Below, piece after piece: positions 29,206 through 40,564 of a DNA stretch of 64,000 nucleotides. Location of the stretch: the NCBI GenBank assembly GCA_963575745.1, contig CAUYUJ010016068.1:233264-297263 (forward strand). The letters are read 5' to 3'. A program made the translations under genes and the position numbers. The stretch's first letter is position 1; every line of letters begins with the position of its first letter. A model generated the notes under the pieces. It saw only the letters and a program-made list of their open reading frames with translations, did no database searches and was not told where the DNA came from. Source of the stretch: Prorocentrum cordatum. Taxonomy: Eukaryota > Sar > Dinophyceae > Prorocentrales > Prorocentraceae.

Positions 29206-29400
29206 GGCACGGCGGGGCCCGATCGGGCTGGGCTCGTGCCAGATGCCCTGGTCGGTCAGGACCTGCGCGCGGCAGGCCCGCGGGCGCCGGAGAGCGGCAG
29301 CCCCGCGGCCGCGCCGGGCGTCCGCGCCCACGGCCCTCGTCGTGCGTCGGGCGTGTCCCCCTACAGGGAGGTTTCGACGAAAAAATCAAAAAGTAATAGT
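29206..29400. other. No gene seen
   Basis: Short G+C-rich unique stretch between two repeats. Confidence 0.4.
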
Positions 29401-29660
29401 TTAAAAGAATCAATAATAATAATAAATAATAATACTAATAATAATGATAATAGGAATAATAATAATGATAATAATAATCATGATAATAATAAGAATAAGA
29501 ATACAAAGCTTTCGACGTTAAATAGAAAGTACTCAACAAATGCTTGCGAATAGTAGTACTAATAAGAATGGAAGGCTTTCGGCGTAAAATAGAAAGTAAA
29601 TCAATAATAAGAAGAAGAAGAATGCAAGGCTTTCGACGTAACATACAAAAGGCTTTTGAC
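29401..29660. repeat. AAT-rich island with three GCTTTCGACGTAA units
   Basis: (AAT)n with GAT/AAG interruptions at 29408-29500 stands out in this G+C-rich window. AGGCTTTCGACGTAAAATAG or variants occur at about 29508, 29572 and 29629, about 60 bp apart, each associated with AATAAT or AAGAAG tracts. Confidence 0.85.
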
Positions 29661-31401
29661 TGTTTTTGAATACTCCCCCTGCAGAGGGACAGGCCCGACT
29701 GAACCCTCGTCGGCTCCTCCTCGGCCTGCTCCTCCTCGTCCAGAAGAAACAACGCCACAAGCATAAACTTTTGGCGCTCCGCGCGGGCTTCTCGGGGGCT
29801 GCCCCGGCCCGCAGACCTCGCGGGCCGGCGGGCGAGGTCCGCGGGCGTCTCCCGGAGGCCCGCAGACCTCCCCGATGCTCGTGGGCCTCTCGCACAAGCC
29901 CGTGCGCCTCCCCAGGAGGCCCCCGAGATGTCCCCAGGGGCCCTCGCTCGTAGAGGCCTGCCAGATGGGGTCGGAGCAGATGGGGTCGGAGGGTCGCGCC
30001 GCGTCGCCGATACATCGGCGATACATCGGCGGCGCATCGGCGATGCATCGGCGATGCGTCAGCGACATCGACGATGCATCGGCGACGCCAGCGTGGAGAT
30101 CATCGGGCTCCACGTCGAGCCGCATCGGTGATGCATCGGCGATGCGGCGCGATCCTCCGACCCCTATCACGTCCGACCACATCTCGGATAGGAGGCTTAG
30201 AGTTTGGGCGTATGCTGAAAAAAAGCCTCACAGGCTCCTGCGCTGGCGTCTGTCTGTTCTGCCGAGCACGCGCACCCCTTTGTGCTGGGGGGTCATATGC
30301 ATCCATGCGCGCGTACACGCCGCCGCGACGCAGGCACTGATGGAAACTTCGTCAGGGGCGTTGGAGCTTCCGGGGGAGCTGGCGACCCAACTTCCCCGCC
30401 TCCCTGTATAGGGGGTTTCGGGTGGGCCACAAATTTGGAGCCAAACTCGGGGATACACCACGGGGAGGCGCCCATCCTCGATAAGGGGTGCGTCCGAACA
30501 GCCCCTCAAAGGTGAATCCCCAAGGCGCACGTCTCTTCTGAAAAGTCAATTTTGTTGGGGTGAACGGGGCGAACTCGGGGACTTGGGGAGAGAAATCGAC
30601 TGAACGAGTTGTCTGTGTTGGGTGCGTTTTGTGAAATGCTCTACGAAGCGCACCGGGTACAAAGTTACCAAATGGGCGCTTCTGAGCGATTTCGGAGATC
30701 GTTGCATGCGTTTCCCAACGTCAGGAAATCATAAACAAAACAATGCTTTTTCAATATCTGCGGCCCTGGCAAAGGGGAGCACCAGCTGGCCCTCGGAGCA
30801 TTCTACCGCCAGAACGGCCCCCGGGCCAGCCCCGAAACTGGAAGTCGGGCGGGCTCGAAAGGGCATCATGGCGTCCTCCAGCCCCCCTCGTCATCCACGC
30901 CTCCTCTCCATTTCCCTCCCCTCCCTCTCTCCACCTCTGCTTGCCGCTCGTATCTCCTCTGCTGATCCGTCAAGTGCTGCCCGTGCTGAGCACGAGAACA
31001 TGGTTAGCTCCGCTTGCCCAAACTACTTCCGTTTCCCATGCGCCCCGCTCCTCCGTCCACCGTCGCCTCGCTATAGCACGACTCTCTTCACGGTACTCCC
31101 GATTCGTGTGCGTACCGCTCCCCTCGCCGTCACAGCGCTCTAAAGCAGCAGCGCTCTCCCGCAGGCGGGTCCTTAAACTTCGTCCGCACCCGCATCAGCT
31201 GGTGCAACAGCTGCGCCACCAGGGGCATCTGGAGACACCCGGCATGCCATCCAGCACGCAGCAAGGGCAAGCAGCAATCGCTGAAGCATATCGCGCACGG
31301 CAGGAGAATGTAGACTTCGGCCTCCCGAAACGCCGATCACGGCATCCCGAACATGGTGGAGGACCGCCCGAACATTTTGGCCAACGCCCATATAATTCGT
31401 A
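29661..31401. other. No gene seen; CATCGGCGATG minisatellite
   Basis: 29740-29870 resembles one arm of the fold-back at 51.9 kb (GCATAAACTTTTGGCGCTCC, CCGCGCGGGCTTCTCGG). From about 30000 to 30150 the self-complementary-like unit GATGCATCGGC repeats about ten times. 30160-31400 shows only unique DNA with no recognisable gene. Confidence 0.5.
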
Positions 31402-31572
31402 CAGTCGGGGCGTTGACCTAAGGAACGATAAATGAGGAACGAAGCCTCTTTTTTTATCCCAGGTACGCCAGGGGGGCTCGCCACCAACAAAAAAATCTGG
31501 AACGCATACAAACGTAAGGAACGGCCGAGCCCCTTCCGAAAAGTAAGTGGACCTTATTCAGCGCCCCGACTG
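31402..31572. mobile_element. MITE family A, copy 3 (171 bp)
   Basis: CAGTCGGGGCGTTGACC to GCGCCCCGACTG with TA on both sides (31400-31401 and 31573-31574). The middle has diverged (a poly-T and GCCAGGGGGGCTCGCC replace the usual TTCGAT/ATCGAA stem), but both ends are intact. Confidence 0.9.
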
Positions 31573-33010
31573 TATTCGACCAAGGACCCTCCGATACCCA
31601 TCGGCTCTGGGCGGTCTTGGACAGTGGTCTGAATGCTCTGAGGCCCCGCCTTCGGTGGCTCCTGGCGGTGTTCGGCATGACTGCTGTATGTCTGTTTTCC
31701 ACAAAGGGGTCCGCGAACGAACACCAAACATGTAACGTACGTCATATGTGACGACGCCCTCGTCGCAACAGCTGCGCAACCGTAGGCATATTGAGACACC
31801 CAGCATCTCGTACATCTCGCGGCAAAATGCATACCACGATGGATAACGCATCCTAGGTATTACGCTGCACTGCGCGACAAAGCAAGACTTGATTACACAT
31901 CCTGTATGAACGCCGCGAAAAAAACACTCTCGCCACTGTCGCAACGCCTCTCTCGCCAGACGGAAAGCATTACCAATAATTGATCGCGCGGGCAGCAAGA
32001 GAGCTCAGCGCAGAGCATCGGCAAGCAGGGGGTAGAGGCAGGGCACCGGGCGGGGGGCTGTACTGCAGCACGCACGCGGTTCCCTGGGCTTGGGGAGGTC
32101 CCCGGGAGCCGAAAGCGACCGAAACCTCCAAGATTCGTTTCTCTCAGGGCCCGCGTCATGGCGAACACTGGCCTACGTGGTTGGGAGTTGCGCCGACACT
32201 CCCGCCCTGCGCAGAGAGCGCGGCCACTACCCGTTGGGTGAAGTCCCACATCCTCGTACGTTCCAGGCGACACAAGGCACAGAAGCGCGAAACCTTCCAT
32301 TCCGACAATAGCACCCAACTGCCTGTTGGGTGTTCCTGGCAGCGGCCTGTGGAGAGTTCGCATATCACGTCGGCTATTTTCTGTTGGGCGGTCCTCCGAA
32401 GCAGTGGCTTTGGCAGCGGCTCTCTGTTTCAATTTCCACCGCCCCTGGGATATGTGTGTGCTTGCTTTTCCTTAGGTCGGGCATGTCCCCCTACAGGCGG
32501 CCTTTGGACGAAACCTACAACATATTCAACATGCCCCCAAATAATCAAGAGAGAGAGAGAGAAGCTGAGTGCAAAAACGCACATGAAGCGCGAAAAACAG
32601 CCTCAGAGGGCATCGCAATGCCGCGTGACGGTCGCGTGCCAGGCTGTGATGGACCGCACCGACTCTTGCCAAAGTTGCGCGCAGGGGCCTCCCCACCCCC
32701 CGGCTGCAAAAAACAGTACAAAAAAAACGTCCCCGGACTATTGTTTGACTACTGTTGCAGATGCCTCAAGCTTGTCTGAAACCTCCTCCCTCGACCCTGG
32801 GCGGCGGCCTGCTCTCCCCTGGCCAAGTCCGGCGGGGCGACGCTCCCGCCACACCGGGGCGAGAGCCCACAGGCCCTGCGGGGCGTGGGCACGTGGCGCG
32901 GGGCGGCCTCCACCCTGCGAGGAGCCCGCGGGGCTTCCCGGCGTCAATGCCTTGGTGGCCCAAAAGATAGACTCCAGGCTCCGGAGGCGCAATCTGTGTG
33001 AGGGGTGCGC
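31573..33010. other. No gene seen
   Basis: Unique DNA. ACCCAACTGCCTGTTGGGT at about 32309 is a short palindrome. Open frames on both strands show no domain. Confidence 0.4.
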
Positions 33011-33115
33011 CAAAACCGGTCAACCAACCCACTGGCCAATCAACCGACAGACCAACCAGTCAGCCAACCATCCACGCAACGAACCAACGAACCCACCCAC
33101 CGCTCAACCGATCTG
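33011..33115. repeat. (CCAA/CCAN)n simple repeat
   Basis: CCAACC, AACCGACC and CCAACCAT words repeat in a 4-base register immediately before the head of composite element copy 2. Confidence 0.8.
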
Positions 33116-33119
33116 GAAC

Positions 33120-34430
33120 TATCTTGGCGAAGGAACCAACCATGTGCAGTTGTGGGTACCGCAATTATGGATGTCTTCTTCGGTGAAGCTCCCTATGGGG
33201 TCGCGAAGCGCTGCACTGGGTGGGGGGGAACGCATGCGGGCGGTAGCGCCGGGGCCGTCGGTGGAGCTCCCTATGGGGCCACAGAACGCTGTACTGGATG
33301 GGTGAAAATGCCAAATCGGGTTTCTGGGACGGCACGTGGTGGGGGGGAACGCACGCGGGCGGTCACATCGGGGGCTTCGGTGGAGCTCCCTATGGGGCCA
33401 CGAAGCGCTGTAATGGGTGGGTGAAAATGCCACATCGGGCTTCTGGGACGCATTCGGACAGTCCCACTGAGGGCTTCGGTGGATTTCCCGGAGTCACGAA
33501 ACGCTGTACGCGGTGGGTGAAAATGTCAAATTGGGTTTCCGGGACGCATGCGGACAGTCCCACTGGGGGCTTCGGTGGACCTCCCATGGGGCCACGAAGC
33601 GCTGCACTGAGTGGGTGAGTGCCAAACTGGGTTTCCGGGACGCACGCGGAAAGTCCCACTGGAGGCTTCGGTGGAGGGGCCACGAATCGTTGTACTGGGT
33701 GGGCGAAAATGCCAATAGGCTTCCGGGACGCATGCCGGCGGCCCCACAGGGGGTTTCAGTGGAGCGCCCTATGGGGCAACGAAAAATTATGCTGGGTGGT
33801 GAAACTGCCAAACCGGGTTCCCCGGACGCATGCGGGTGGACGCACTGGGAGCTTCGGTGGGGCTTCCTATGGGGCAACGAATCGCTGTACTGGGTGGGTG
33901 AAAATGTCAAATTGGGTTTCCAGGGCGCATGCGGACGATCCCACTGGGGGCTTCGGTGGAGCTCCCTATGGGGCCACGAAACGCTGTACTGGGTGGGTGA
34001 AAATGCCACATTGGGTTTCCGGGACGCACGCGGGCGGTCCCATCAGGGGTTTCGGTGGAACTCCCTATGGGGCCACAAAACGCTGTACCAGGTGCGCGAA
34101 AATGCCAAATTCGGTTTCCGGGACGCATGCGGAAAGTCCCAATGGGGGCTTCGGTGGAGCTCCCTATGGGGTCACGAAACGCTGCACTGGGTGGGTGAAA
34201 ATGCCAAAGTGGTTTTCCGGGACGCATCCGGGCGGTCCCAGTGGGGGCTTCGGTGGAGCTCCCTATGGGGCCACGAGGCGCTGCATTGGGTGGGTGAAAC
34301 GCAGGGAGGAAGGAAGAGGGGAGAGGAGGGGGAGGAAGGGAAGGGAGGGAGGGGGGACGCCATGACCGTCTCTTCAAAACGAGGACCCAACACCACAGGA
34401 TGGGTGGGAAAAAATGTGTTGTCCCGGTAA
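33120..34430. mobile_element. Composite minisatellite element, copy 2
   Basis: The head GAAGGAACCAACCATGTGCA is at about 33130. The array of about eleven units with a 91-100 bp period fills about 33175-34310; units share CTTCGGTGGAGCTCCCTATG, CTGTACTGGGTGGGTGAAAA and TTTCCGGGACGCATGCGG. A GGGAGGA-rich tract (34311-34360) and the tail CTTCAAAACGAGGACCCAAC then ACCACAGGATGGGTGGGAAA (34372-34412) close it. Units are more diverged than in copy 3. No coding claim is made for the open frames. Confidence 0.8.
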
Positions 34431-34431
34431 T

Positions 34432-35500
34432 TGGACGACGACGAAAACGACAACGACGACGATTACGAGAACGACGACGAGGCGACGAAAACGACGGCGA
34501 CGGCGGAATTGAACGGACTGGGACGAAAGTGGATGCGATGGGATGGAATGTGGGATGGTATGCGGTGGGATATAACGGATTGGGAATGATTGGGGTCTAA
34601 CGGGATGGAACGAAAGCAACGATAGGTTGCGGTGGTTCCGTTCCGTCCCGTTCGATTCCAATCAATCCCACCAGCCCTCTGGGCGTCGGTGGTTTAGAGC
34701 GTGTCCTCTTCCACCCCTCCTTCCCCTTCGGGGAGGGGTTTACCCCTCCCCCTACCCCCTCCCCACTGACCTGGACAGGGGGGGCCGCGATCGGTCAGAG
34801 CGTCCAAGATCGACCCCTGGGAGGGCTAAAATTCAACACCCCTCACGAGGATCGTGGCTCCTGAGGGGGGGGCTGAAATTTAGGAACCCCCCTTCGTTGA
34901 TCGATCTCCTCCAAGATGGCTCCGAGAAACGTCTTGGACCCCCTCTTGGGCCCTGCGCGCGGGCGAGCGGAGCGCCGCCCGCCCGCCCGCAAGGCCCAAG
35001 AGCCCACCAAAACGTTCGAAAACACTTCCAATACGCCACCAGGGAGGAGGAAGAGGAGGAGGAGGAGGAGGAGGAGGAGGAGGAGGAGGAGGAGGAGAGG
35101 GAGGAGGAGGGGAGGAGGAGGAGGAGAAGGCGGAGGAGAAGGAGGAAGAGGGGAGGAGAACAGCTGCCGATCATCGGCGCTCTTCGTTCGAGTGCCTGGT
35201 GTAGGATGGGCTGGTGGGGATACGCGAAGCCTCAAGAATTCATTCCACTTCAACACATGTTATTCCAATTCATACCGTTCCATCGCATCGCATCCCATCC
35301 CAACCCGTCCTATCCCATCCAATTCCATTCTGGCGTCGTCGTCGCCGTGTTCGTCGTCGTCGTCTTCTTCGTCGTCTTCGTTTTCGTCATATCCGTCGTC
35401 CTCGTCGTCGTCGTCGTCGTCACCCTCGTGTTCGTCGTCGTCGTTCGTCGTTCGTCGTCGTCCGTCGTCGTCGTCTGCGGCGCTGCCGCGTGTCAAGTCG
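34432..35500. repeat. Long imperfect inverted repeat around a (GGA)n tract
   Basis: The left arm (about 34432-34620) has GACGACGACGAAAACGAC words then GGATGCGATGGGATGGAATG. The right arm (about 35240-35500), read in reverse complement, has the same order of (GAC)n then GGGATGGGATGCGATG. Between them lie C-rich unique DNA and a (GGA)n tract at about 35044-35155. The arms are low-complexity and only moderately similar. Confidence 0.5.
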
Positions 35501-35664
35501 GGTTGTTCGTCCCCCTCCAACTGGCGTTCCCACGATGCGAGTAGGTTAGACTTGTACGAGTCAGCTCTTCGGGGTTGCCACGTGACGAGTGGAATGGGAT
35601 TGTGTTTCTTGTTCGGCCCCCGCAGCGTTGCCGCGCAACGAGTGGAATGGGGTAGTAATGGAAG
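35501..35664. other. Flank of the copia-type element, no gene seen
   Basis: Contains two spaced copies of a GTTGCC...GAGTGGAATGGG block (about 35576 and 35630); a related GTTGCCACGTGGCGAATCGA occurs at about 42432. Confidence 0.4.
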
Positions 35665-35748
35665 TGGAGCGAAGTCGATTGATGACTTTACCATGTTTGG
35701 GCCAATAGGACCTACAGCGCGCGCTGACATGCCTGCGCAACAATCTCC
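35665..35748 (-). repeat. Putative 3' LTR end of the copia-type element
   Basis: Read on the minus strand it runs GGAGATTGTTGCGCAGGCAT to GACTTCGCTCCA and matches 42360-42290 with small gaps, both ending in CA. The outer (TG) end of the LTR could not be placed, so its full length is unknown. Confidence 0.5.
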
Positions 35749-36124
35749 GCTGGCTATCGGGGTCCACCAGAAACAAGGCAGAGACAACTAAGAAAACCGC
35801 ATTAGGCACAGCCGACGCTAGCAGAAGCTTGAGCAAGACAATATCGCGCGCTTTGTGCTCCAGCGGCGGCCCGCAGAAGCTCGAGGTCCTTTCCACCCCG
35901 AGCGTCGCAGGTCAGTCCAACAAGAGCGCCCTGGCATTGTCGACGTGAACGTCAAGGAAGGTTCCGCGCGCGCACTATGGCAATATCTAGAATCGGGGAC
36001 TTGACCACCCCCACTTGCAAGCTGTCTGCGACTGCGTGCCAACGCTGCACCGTCTCTGCCCGGAACGCTGCATCGATGAGACTGGCAGGTGCGGGGCCTG
36101 AGCGGGGTCTCCTTGGGCTCCGTT
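35749..36124 (-). other. 3' region of the copia-type element, no domain seen
   Basis: Between the RNase H remnant and the putative 3' LTR. Minus-strand frames are open in part (35952-36407) but carry no recognisable domain; it may be 3' UTR or a degraded C-terminal part of the polyprotein. Confidence 0.4.
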
Positions 36125-37511
36125 TCAAGCTATGGGGCCACCAAGTACCACTCTGGCGATCGCTCCTCGGCTCAGCGGAAGCCCGCGTAGCCGCTGGCGA
36201 CGGCCGCGATCGCCGTCCACATGGTGGCCATCGCCCAATGGCCCGTCCAGCGGGTCGTGTCCTTCCCGCCCACGGAAGGGCACGTCCTCGCGTCGTCGCA
36301 ATAGCCGCGCTAGGCAGCTGGCCCCATCGCAGCCCTGCAAGAGCGCCGCCGCCGCCGCGATCATTGCCAGGGCCGCCGAGCGATCGCCTCCGCGCGGCGC
36401 AGAGCACAGCGAGCGCCGCGCCCGAGCGACCGCGCCCGCGTCGAAGTCCGCATCCTCCGACGGCTGGTCACCAAGTGCGACCTGGTCCATGTCCGCGTAG
36501 ATGCCGCAGAGCTCCCTGAGATTCGCGAACTTCTCGAGTCCGAGAATATTCGTGCCCAGGTCCGCCATGTTCTTGTCGGGGACCTTCTGACCCGGGTCAA
36601 TCCAGACCCGGGTCAGCAGGAAACCAAAAACTGCAATGCAGGAAAAAAAAACTGCAACGCAGGTCCTCGCAAACCCGGGTCAGCCAATAGGCGCGGCCGC
36701 CTCGCGGCCACGAACGGCTCCCTAACCCGGGTCGGTCAGAGGGGGTCTTCGCAGGATCCTGCAGGATCTGGCGCCCTGGCTGACCCCCGTTTGCATTGAC
36801 CCCCGTCTCGAGGCTCCCGATCTTGGCGGTGCTGACCTTCCCCGGGTCCATCGGCCAGCGCTCGATGCCTGCAGGGGCCAGAGCACGCGCGCCTCCAGGC
36901 CCCTGGCCTTGCCGACCCCCTCGTCGCGCAACCCCCGAGCCGCCGACGAGTCCGCGGGCGGGGTCGCCGCCGCTGCGAAGCCCGCAAGCTCCAGCAGCGA
37001 CGCGAAGCAAAGCATGTCCTGGGCGAGCGCCGTCGCCGCGCAGTATTCCGCAACTCCTGAGCTGATGCCGACAATCACCTGGCGCACGCTCAGCGACACA
37101 TGGGAACTCCATCGATCTTGATTTTGCCGCTCAGCTGCAACCTCCTGGCGTGAAGGTCGCCTGCGCAGTCGCTCTCCGTAGCCCACCAGCTCCGCGTTGG
37201 TGCCCCCCGTCGGCTTGGGTAGCCAGTTCAGCGTTCCCGGCGCCGAGAAGGTACCTGCCCAGCCTCTGTAGCGCGGCGAAGGCGCCGACGGCGGGGCCTG
37301 ACGGCATCCTGCCAAGGAGGCTGACCTCGCACTGGCAGTCGGCCCTGTTTTGCGCGCAGCACAGCAGCGTCCCCGCGCGTGAGCAGTAGACGCCAGCCTG
37401 CTGCAGGGACAGAGCGGGCGCGGTACCCTTTCGCGCCTTGTGCGCCGGCACTCCTGGCGCGGGCGCCGCGTTCGAGCCGCCCATGCCCAGGGTCCCCACG
37501 ACGCACGGCAA
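36125..37511 (-). pseudogene. Copia-type RNase H remnant, split by a short element
   Basis: Reading high to low: a frame at 37511-37131 resembles the RT-RNase H connection (AGTLLCCAQNRADCQCEVSL, AALQRLGRYLLG). A frame at 37315-36722 carries the RNase H core, with E in SSGVAEYCAATALAQDM and D in DSSAARGL. After the 219-bp inverted-repeat element, a frame at 36568-36125 resumes with ADLGTNILGLEKFANLRELC, the usual C-terminal hallmark of copia RNase H. Joining the parts needs at least one frameshift besides removal of the insert. The domain normally degrades template RNA during reverse transcription in virus-like particles; this copy cannot be translated as one protein. Confidence 0.8.
36588..36806. 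mobile_element. MITE family D, copy 1 (219 bp), inside the RNase H remnant
   Basis: The left end TGACCCGGGTCAATCCAGAC and the reverse complement of the right end, GACGGGGGTCAATGCAAACG, align over about 29 bp. TGACCCGGGTCA is itself a perfect 12-bp palindrome. Interior words CAGGATCCTGCAGGATCTGG and GGCGCGGCCGCC are shared with copy 2 at 50802-51023. It interrupts the codons between AKIGS and KVPDKNMADLGT on the minus strand. Confidence 0.88.
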
Positions 37512-38016
37512 GTGCTTCTGGTTCGCCTGAAGCTCAGCCCCGGGCTCGAGAACCCGCCCTCAGGCGCTCCAGGTGCTCGCAGGGTGCCGGTCTCGCGGAT
37601 CTCGCCGCTGCCCGCCAGCGCGTCTCTTCAACCAGCCATGCGGAGATTGTCCACGCGCAACCCCGCCGCCGCATCGCTCTCGGCGTTGTACAAAATACTG
37701 CGGGGGGCCACCCCGCACCTCGCCATGCGCATCTCAAGCGAGGATGCCCGCGACGTGCTCGACCCAGCCTGGCGCCGCCGCGCGCCTGCCAGGCAGCTGC
37801 TTCGTCAGCTTCCAAAGATGTCCGTGCCCTTGCCTTTCGCCATGAGCATGTCCAGGTATTCCCGCGGGGGGTCTACCACCGCATCCTCGCACTCGGGCGC
37901 CTGGTAGAACGCATCGACGCATCCGTCGCGCCCAACGCCGCAACCTCGAAGCTGCGCTGAGCGCCACGAAGTCGACGAGCCCGTTGGAGATTGGCGCTGA
38001 TCCCGGCACGAACGGG
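37512..38016 (-). pseudogene. Copia-type reverse transcriptase remnant
   Basis: Two overlapping minus-strand frames give DPPREYLDMLMAKGKGTDIF and KLTKQLPGRRAAAPGWVEHV, matching in order the middle of copia-type RTs of this lineage (the PP.EY and QLPGRR regions). The expected catalytic box lies near 37640 and reads as RVDNLRMAG in one frame, so the second aspartate of VDD seems replaced by N, with a stop soon after. The upstream RT region is not recognisable. It is a non-functional relic and the identification rests on remembered family resemblance, not a search. Confidence 0.7.
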
Positions 38017-38536
38017 TCATCTCGCCACTCCTACCAGCGAGAGGTTTGCGGCAGACGAACGGCACCTTTCGCTGCCGCTCCTGCGCGGCAGGCCCCCACC
38101 CCGCAGCGTTTCCAAGCGCGCGGCGATGCGCTTCGCCCCCCTCGCCTCCGACATGGACATGTCCTCCCCGACGCCGTGGTGCTTGCTGTCCAGCTCGTCT
38201 TGCATGCCCACGTCAAACATGCCCTCGGCCAGGTCCTCCACTTCGTCCGAGGCCTCCTCCCGGAACGCGTCGTGGAGGTCGTCCGCGTCGCCGACGTCGA
38301 GCGCGTAGACCGCCGCAGCTCGGGCACGCTTGCCCTCTGAGATCTCCGCCGCTGGCGAGACCTCTCGCCTCATTGCCCGCGAAGGCGCCCCATGGCCTGG
38401 TTGCCCGCAGGTTGCACTGGCGGGGCCGCGGGCTGCAGCGGGGCCGCCGCGGCCGCTGGAGGTGCCTGCGGCTGCGCCTGACGCTGCGCTGGCACCGCTC
38501 CGCCCTCTGGAAGCGCTGGCTGCGCCTGCGGCGCCG

Positions 38537-38584
<48 letters not shown>

Positions 38585-39815
38585 CCGCTCTCGGGAGCTC
38601 CGTCGCCGCCGGCCGGGGCGTCCGTCGTCTCCTCGACCTCTCTGGGGCCGTCCTCGTGGCCCAGGGGAGGCCCGTCGCCGACAGCAGCGGCCCCTTGTCT
38701 GCCTGTCGGGCCTCGGGCAGCCGCCGAGCGGCCCGTGCGCGAACGACGAGGGGTCATCAGCAAGTGCCCCTGGGACTCGTCCGACCTGCCGACCCAGATG
38801 CCGCGACCCCTGCGCGCCTCTCCGCGGCGCGGGCGCCGCTCCCCAGCGAGGCCGCGACGCGCTGGCCGCGCAATCCGACGCAGCCCCGCCTCGCCGAAGT
38901 CGCAGACGTCGCCCATGCAGGGCGCGCCCGCGGCTACCTCGCGCGGGGGCCGCCCTCCAGCGCGCCGCAAGAACCTCTCGCGCGGCAACCCAGCGCGTCG
39001 CATAACCCAGGGCCCGATCCGCATGCTCGCCGTCGCCCTGCGCCGTAGCGCTTCCTCGAAATCCAGCTTGAGAGCTCGCGTCTGGCCCTCGACTATCTTC
39101 GCCGCTGCCCCCGCTGGGCTCGACTGGTCGCTGCGCTTCGGGCTCGGCTCTGGCGCGGTTTCACCGCCAACTCGCCCGCCGCCCCGCCCAGGGTGGCCTG
39201 GGTCGCCTGCTCGGCGCCCGCGCTGACCCTGCACTTGGGGCGCCGCCTTCGAAGGGCGCGGGATGACCCTCGCCGCGCCCGTGTCCGAGCTGAACGCCGC
39301 GTGCATCGCCGCGCAGGCGCCCCGAGTTTGAGCGGGGTCGCCCATCTCGCCCCCCGTCTTGCCGGAGCCGACATCGTAGCTGATGGGCGGGGAATTCTGC
39401 TCAGAGTCCTCGAGCGGGACCGACGAGCGAGGAGCGTCTGGTGCGCGTCCCCTCGCGCCTGGGCGCCGCTGGCAGATGCGCGAGGCGACGGCGCCGCTTC
39501 TCCGCCGCGCCCAGGGTCTTCGGCGCGGAGAGCTGTCTCGCATCGATGGGGGGGTGCTCGGTGCCCAGCTCGCGCGCCGCCTTTGCCGTCGCGCGCCCGC
39601 GGGCAGCCTCTGCCACAATGAGACGTTCTCACTGCTCTGTTTTGGCCCCGTAGATGCGCATGAACAGCTCTCGCAGTCGCATCCTGGGCGCGCAAACCGA
39701 GCTGTCCGCGGCGAGGACAGGACAGGGGCCGTCGCCGGCTGCCCCGACGCCCCGCGGCAAGGGCCTGCCTTGGCGGGGCCCGCGGACGCGATGGAGAACC
39801 TGGGGCTGTTCCGCG
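38017..39815 (-). pseudogene. Copia-type integrase and linker remnant
   Basis: Part of a 682-residue open frame (38017-40065) that looks like a gene only because the G+C-rich sequence has few stops. Near 38830-38740 it reads RRGRGIWVGRSDESQGHLLM, close to the integrase C-terminal motif of dinoflagellate copia elements (KGIWVGRS.ES.EHL-like). A pure (CTG)n run at 38537-38582 (polyalanine on the minus strand) and an acidic linker follow. The catalytic DDE core and the zinc-binding H2C2 part are not visible in this frame and presumably lie in other frames or are lost. Confidence 0.6.
38537..38582. repeat. (CTG)15 microsatellite
   Basis: Perfect trinucleotide run inside the integrase-RT linker of the decayed copia element. 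Confidence 0.95.
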
Positions 39816-40164
39816 CGCGCTCGAGCTGCGCGCCGCGGAGGCCCTCGGCCGCGGCGGGCCCGTCCTCGAGGCCGAGGTTAAACCTGAAGCCCTGCCTGCG
39901 CAGCGTGCCCATGCTCGGCAGGTCGTCGCCCACGTCTGCGACCAGGAAGTCCGCCGTCGCCTCGACGCCCTCCTGCGTCGTCATCTCCACGCCGCGCGGC
40001 CCTGCAGTGGGCAGCGGCCACTGCTGAACGTCGAAGAGCCTCGGAGCGTCGACTGCGCTGCTCACTGTGGCCTCGGGGGCGAACTTGCGCCCGCGGAGAC
40101 GGCCCCGCCGTCGGTCAGGATGGAACCGCCGATCTTCGCCACTTGCCCGTCGCGCGGCGCCGAG
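39816..40164 (-). pseudogene. Copia-type aspartic protease remnant
   Basis: Minus-strand GGSILTDGGAV lies where a retropepsin has its DSG/DTG active site, here with G in place of S/T. A frameshift about 15 codons later leads into FAPEATVSSAVDAPRLFDV, ADFLVADVGDDLPSMGTLRR and QGFRFNLGL, matching the typical flap and the conserved end of these proteases. The protease would normally cleave the gag-pol polyprotein. The altered active-site triplet and frameshift show it is dead. Confidence 0.72.
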
Positions 40165-40564
40165 ACCGCGAAGACCCAGCCGTCGGGCGTGCCGTCGCAG
40201 CTGCCTGATGCTACTCGGCCACGGCCTCCCGTTGGGGCCGCTGGCGCGGGAGTCTCCTTGAACTGCTCGCGGGCTGCCCGCGCTGTATTCCTTCTTCGCG
40301 TCGTCGGCTGGCCGCGCTTGCCGCAGTGGCCGCGCTCGCCGTCGAAGTGCCCTGTGGAACCAGCTCCTCGATTATTGTTTTTGGGCTCCGCGCCCTTGCC
40401 CTTCCAAGATTTGCCAACCTTGCCGTCTTACCTGGCTTGCCTCCAGCCTTGCTGCCGGAGGGTTGGGCGCCGCGATCCGCATCCATCTGCATGGACACGA
40501 CGCCGTTCGTGTCTGGAGTGTGCGTGAAGGTGTGCCCCAGGTTGTAGCAATCCCTGATGCGACT
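40165..40564 (-). pseudogene. Gag zinc-knuckle and linker remnant
   Basis: The minus strand near 40362-40308 reads HFDGERGHCGKRGQ, most simply a decayed CCHC zinc knuckle (C-x2-C-x4-H-x4-C) in which the first C became R and the H and last C are lost. Lysine- and glycine-rich sequence precedes it (to about 40498) and a protease frame follows, the normal gag-pro order. The LINE fragment at 40565 separates this from the capsid part of gag. Confidence 0.65.

Noticed and set aside
38017-40065. 682-residue frame as an intact host gene
   Set aside because: Parts match protease and integrase remnants of a copia-type element, the rest is out-of-frame G+C-rich sequence and polyalanine.
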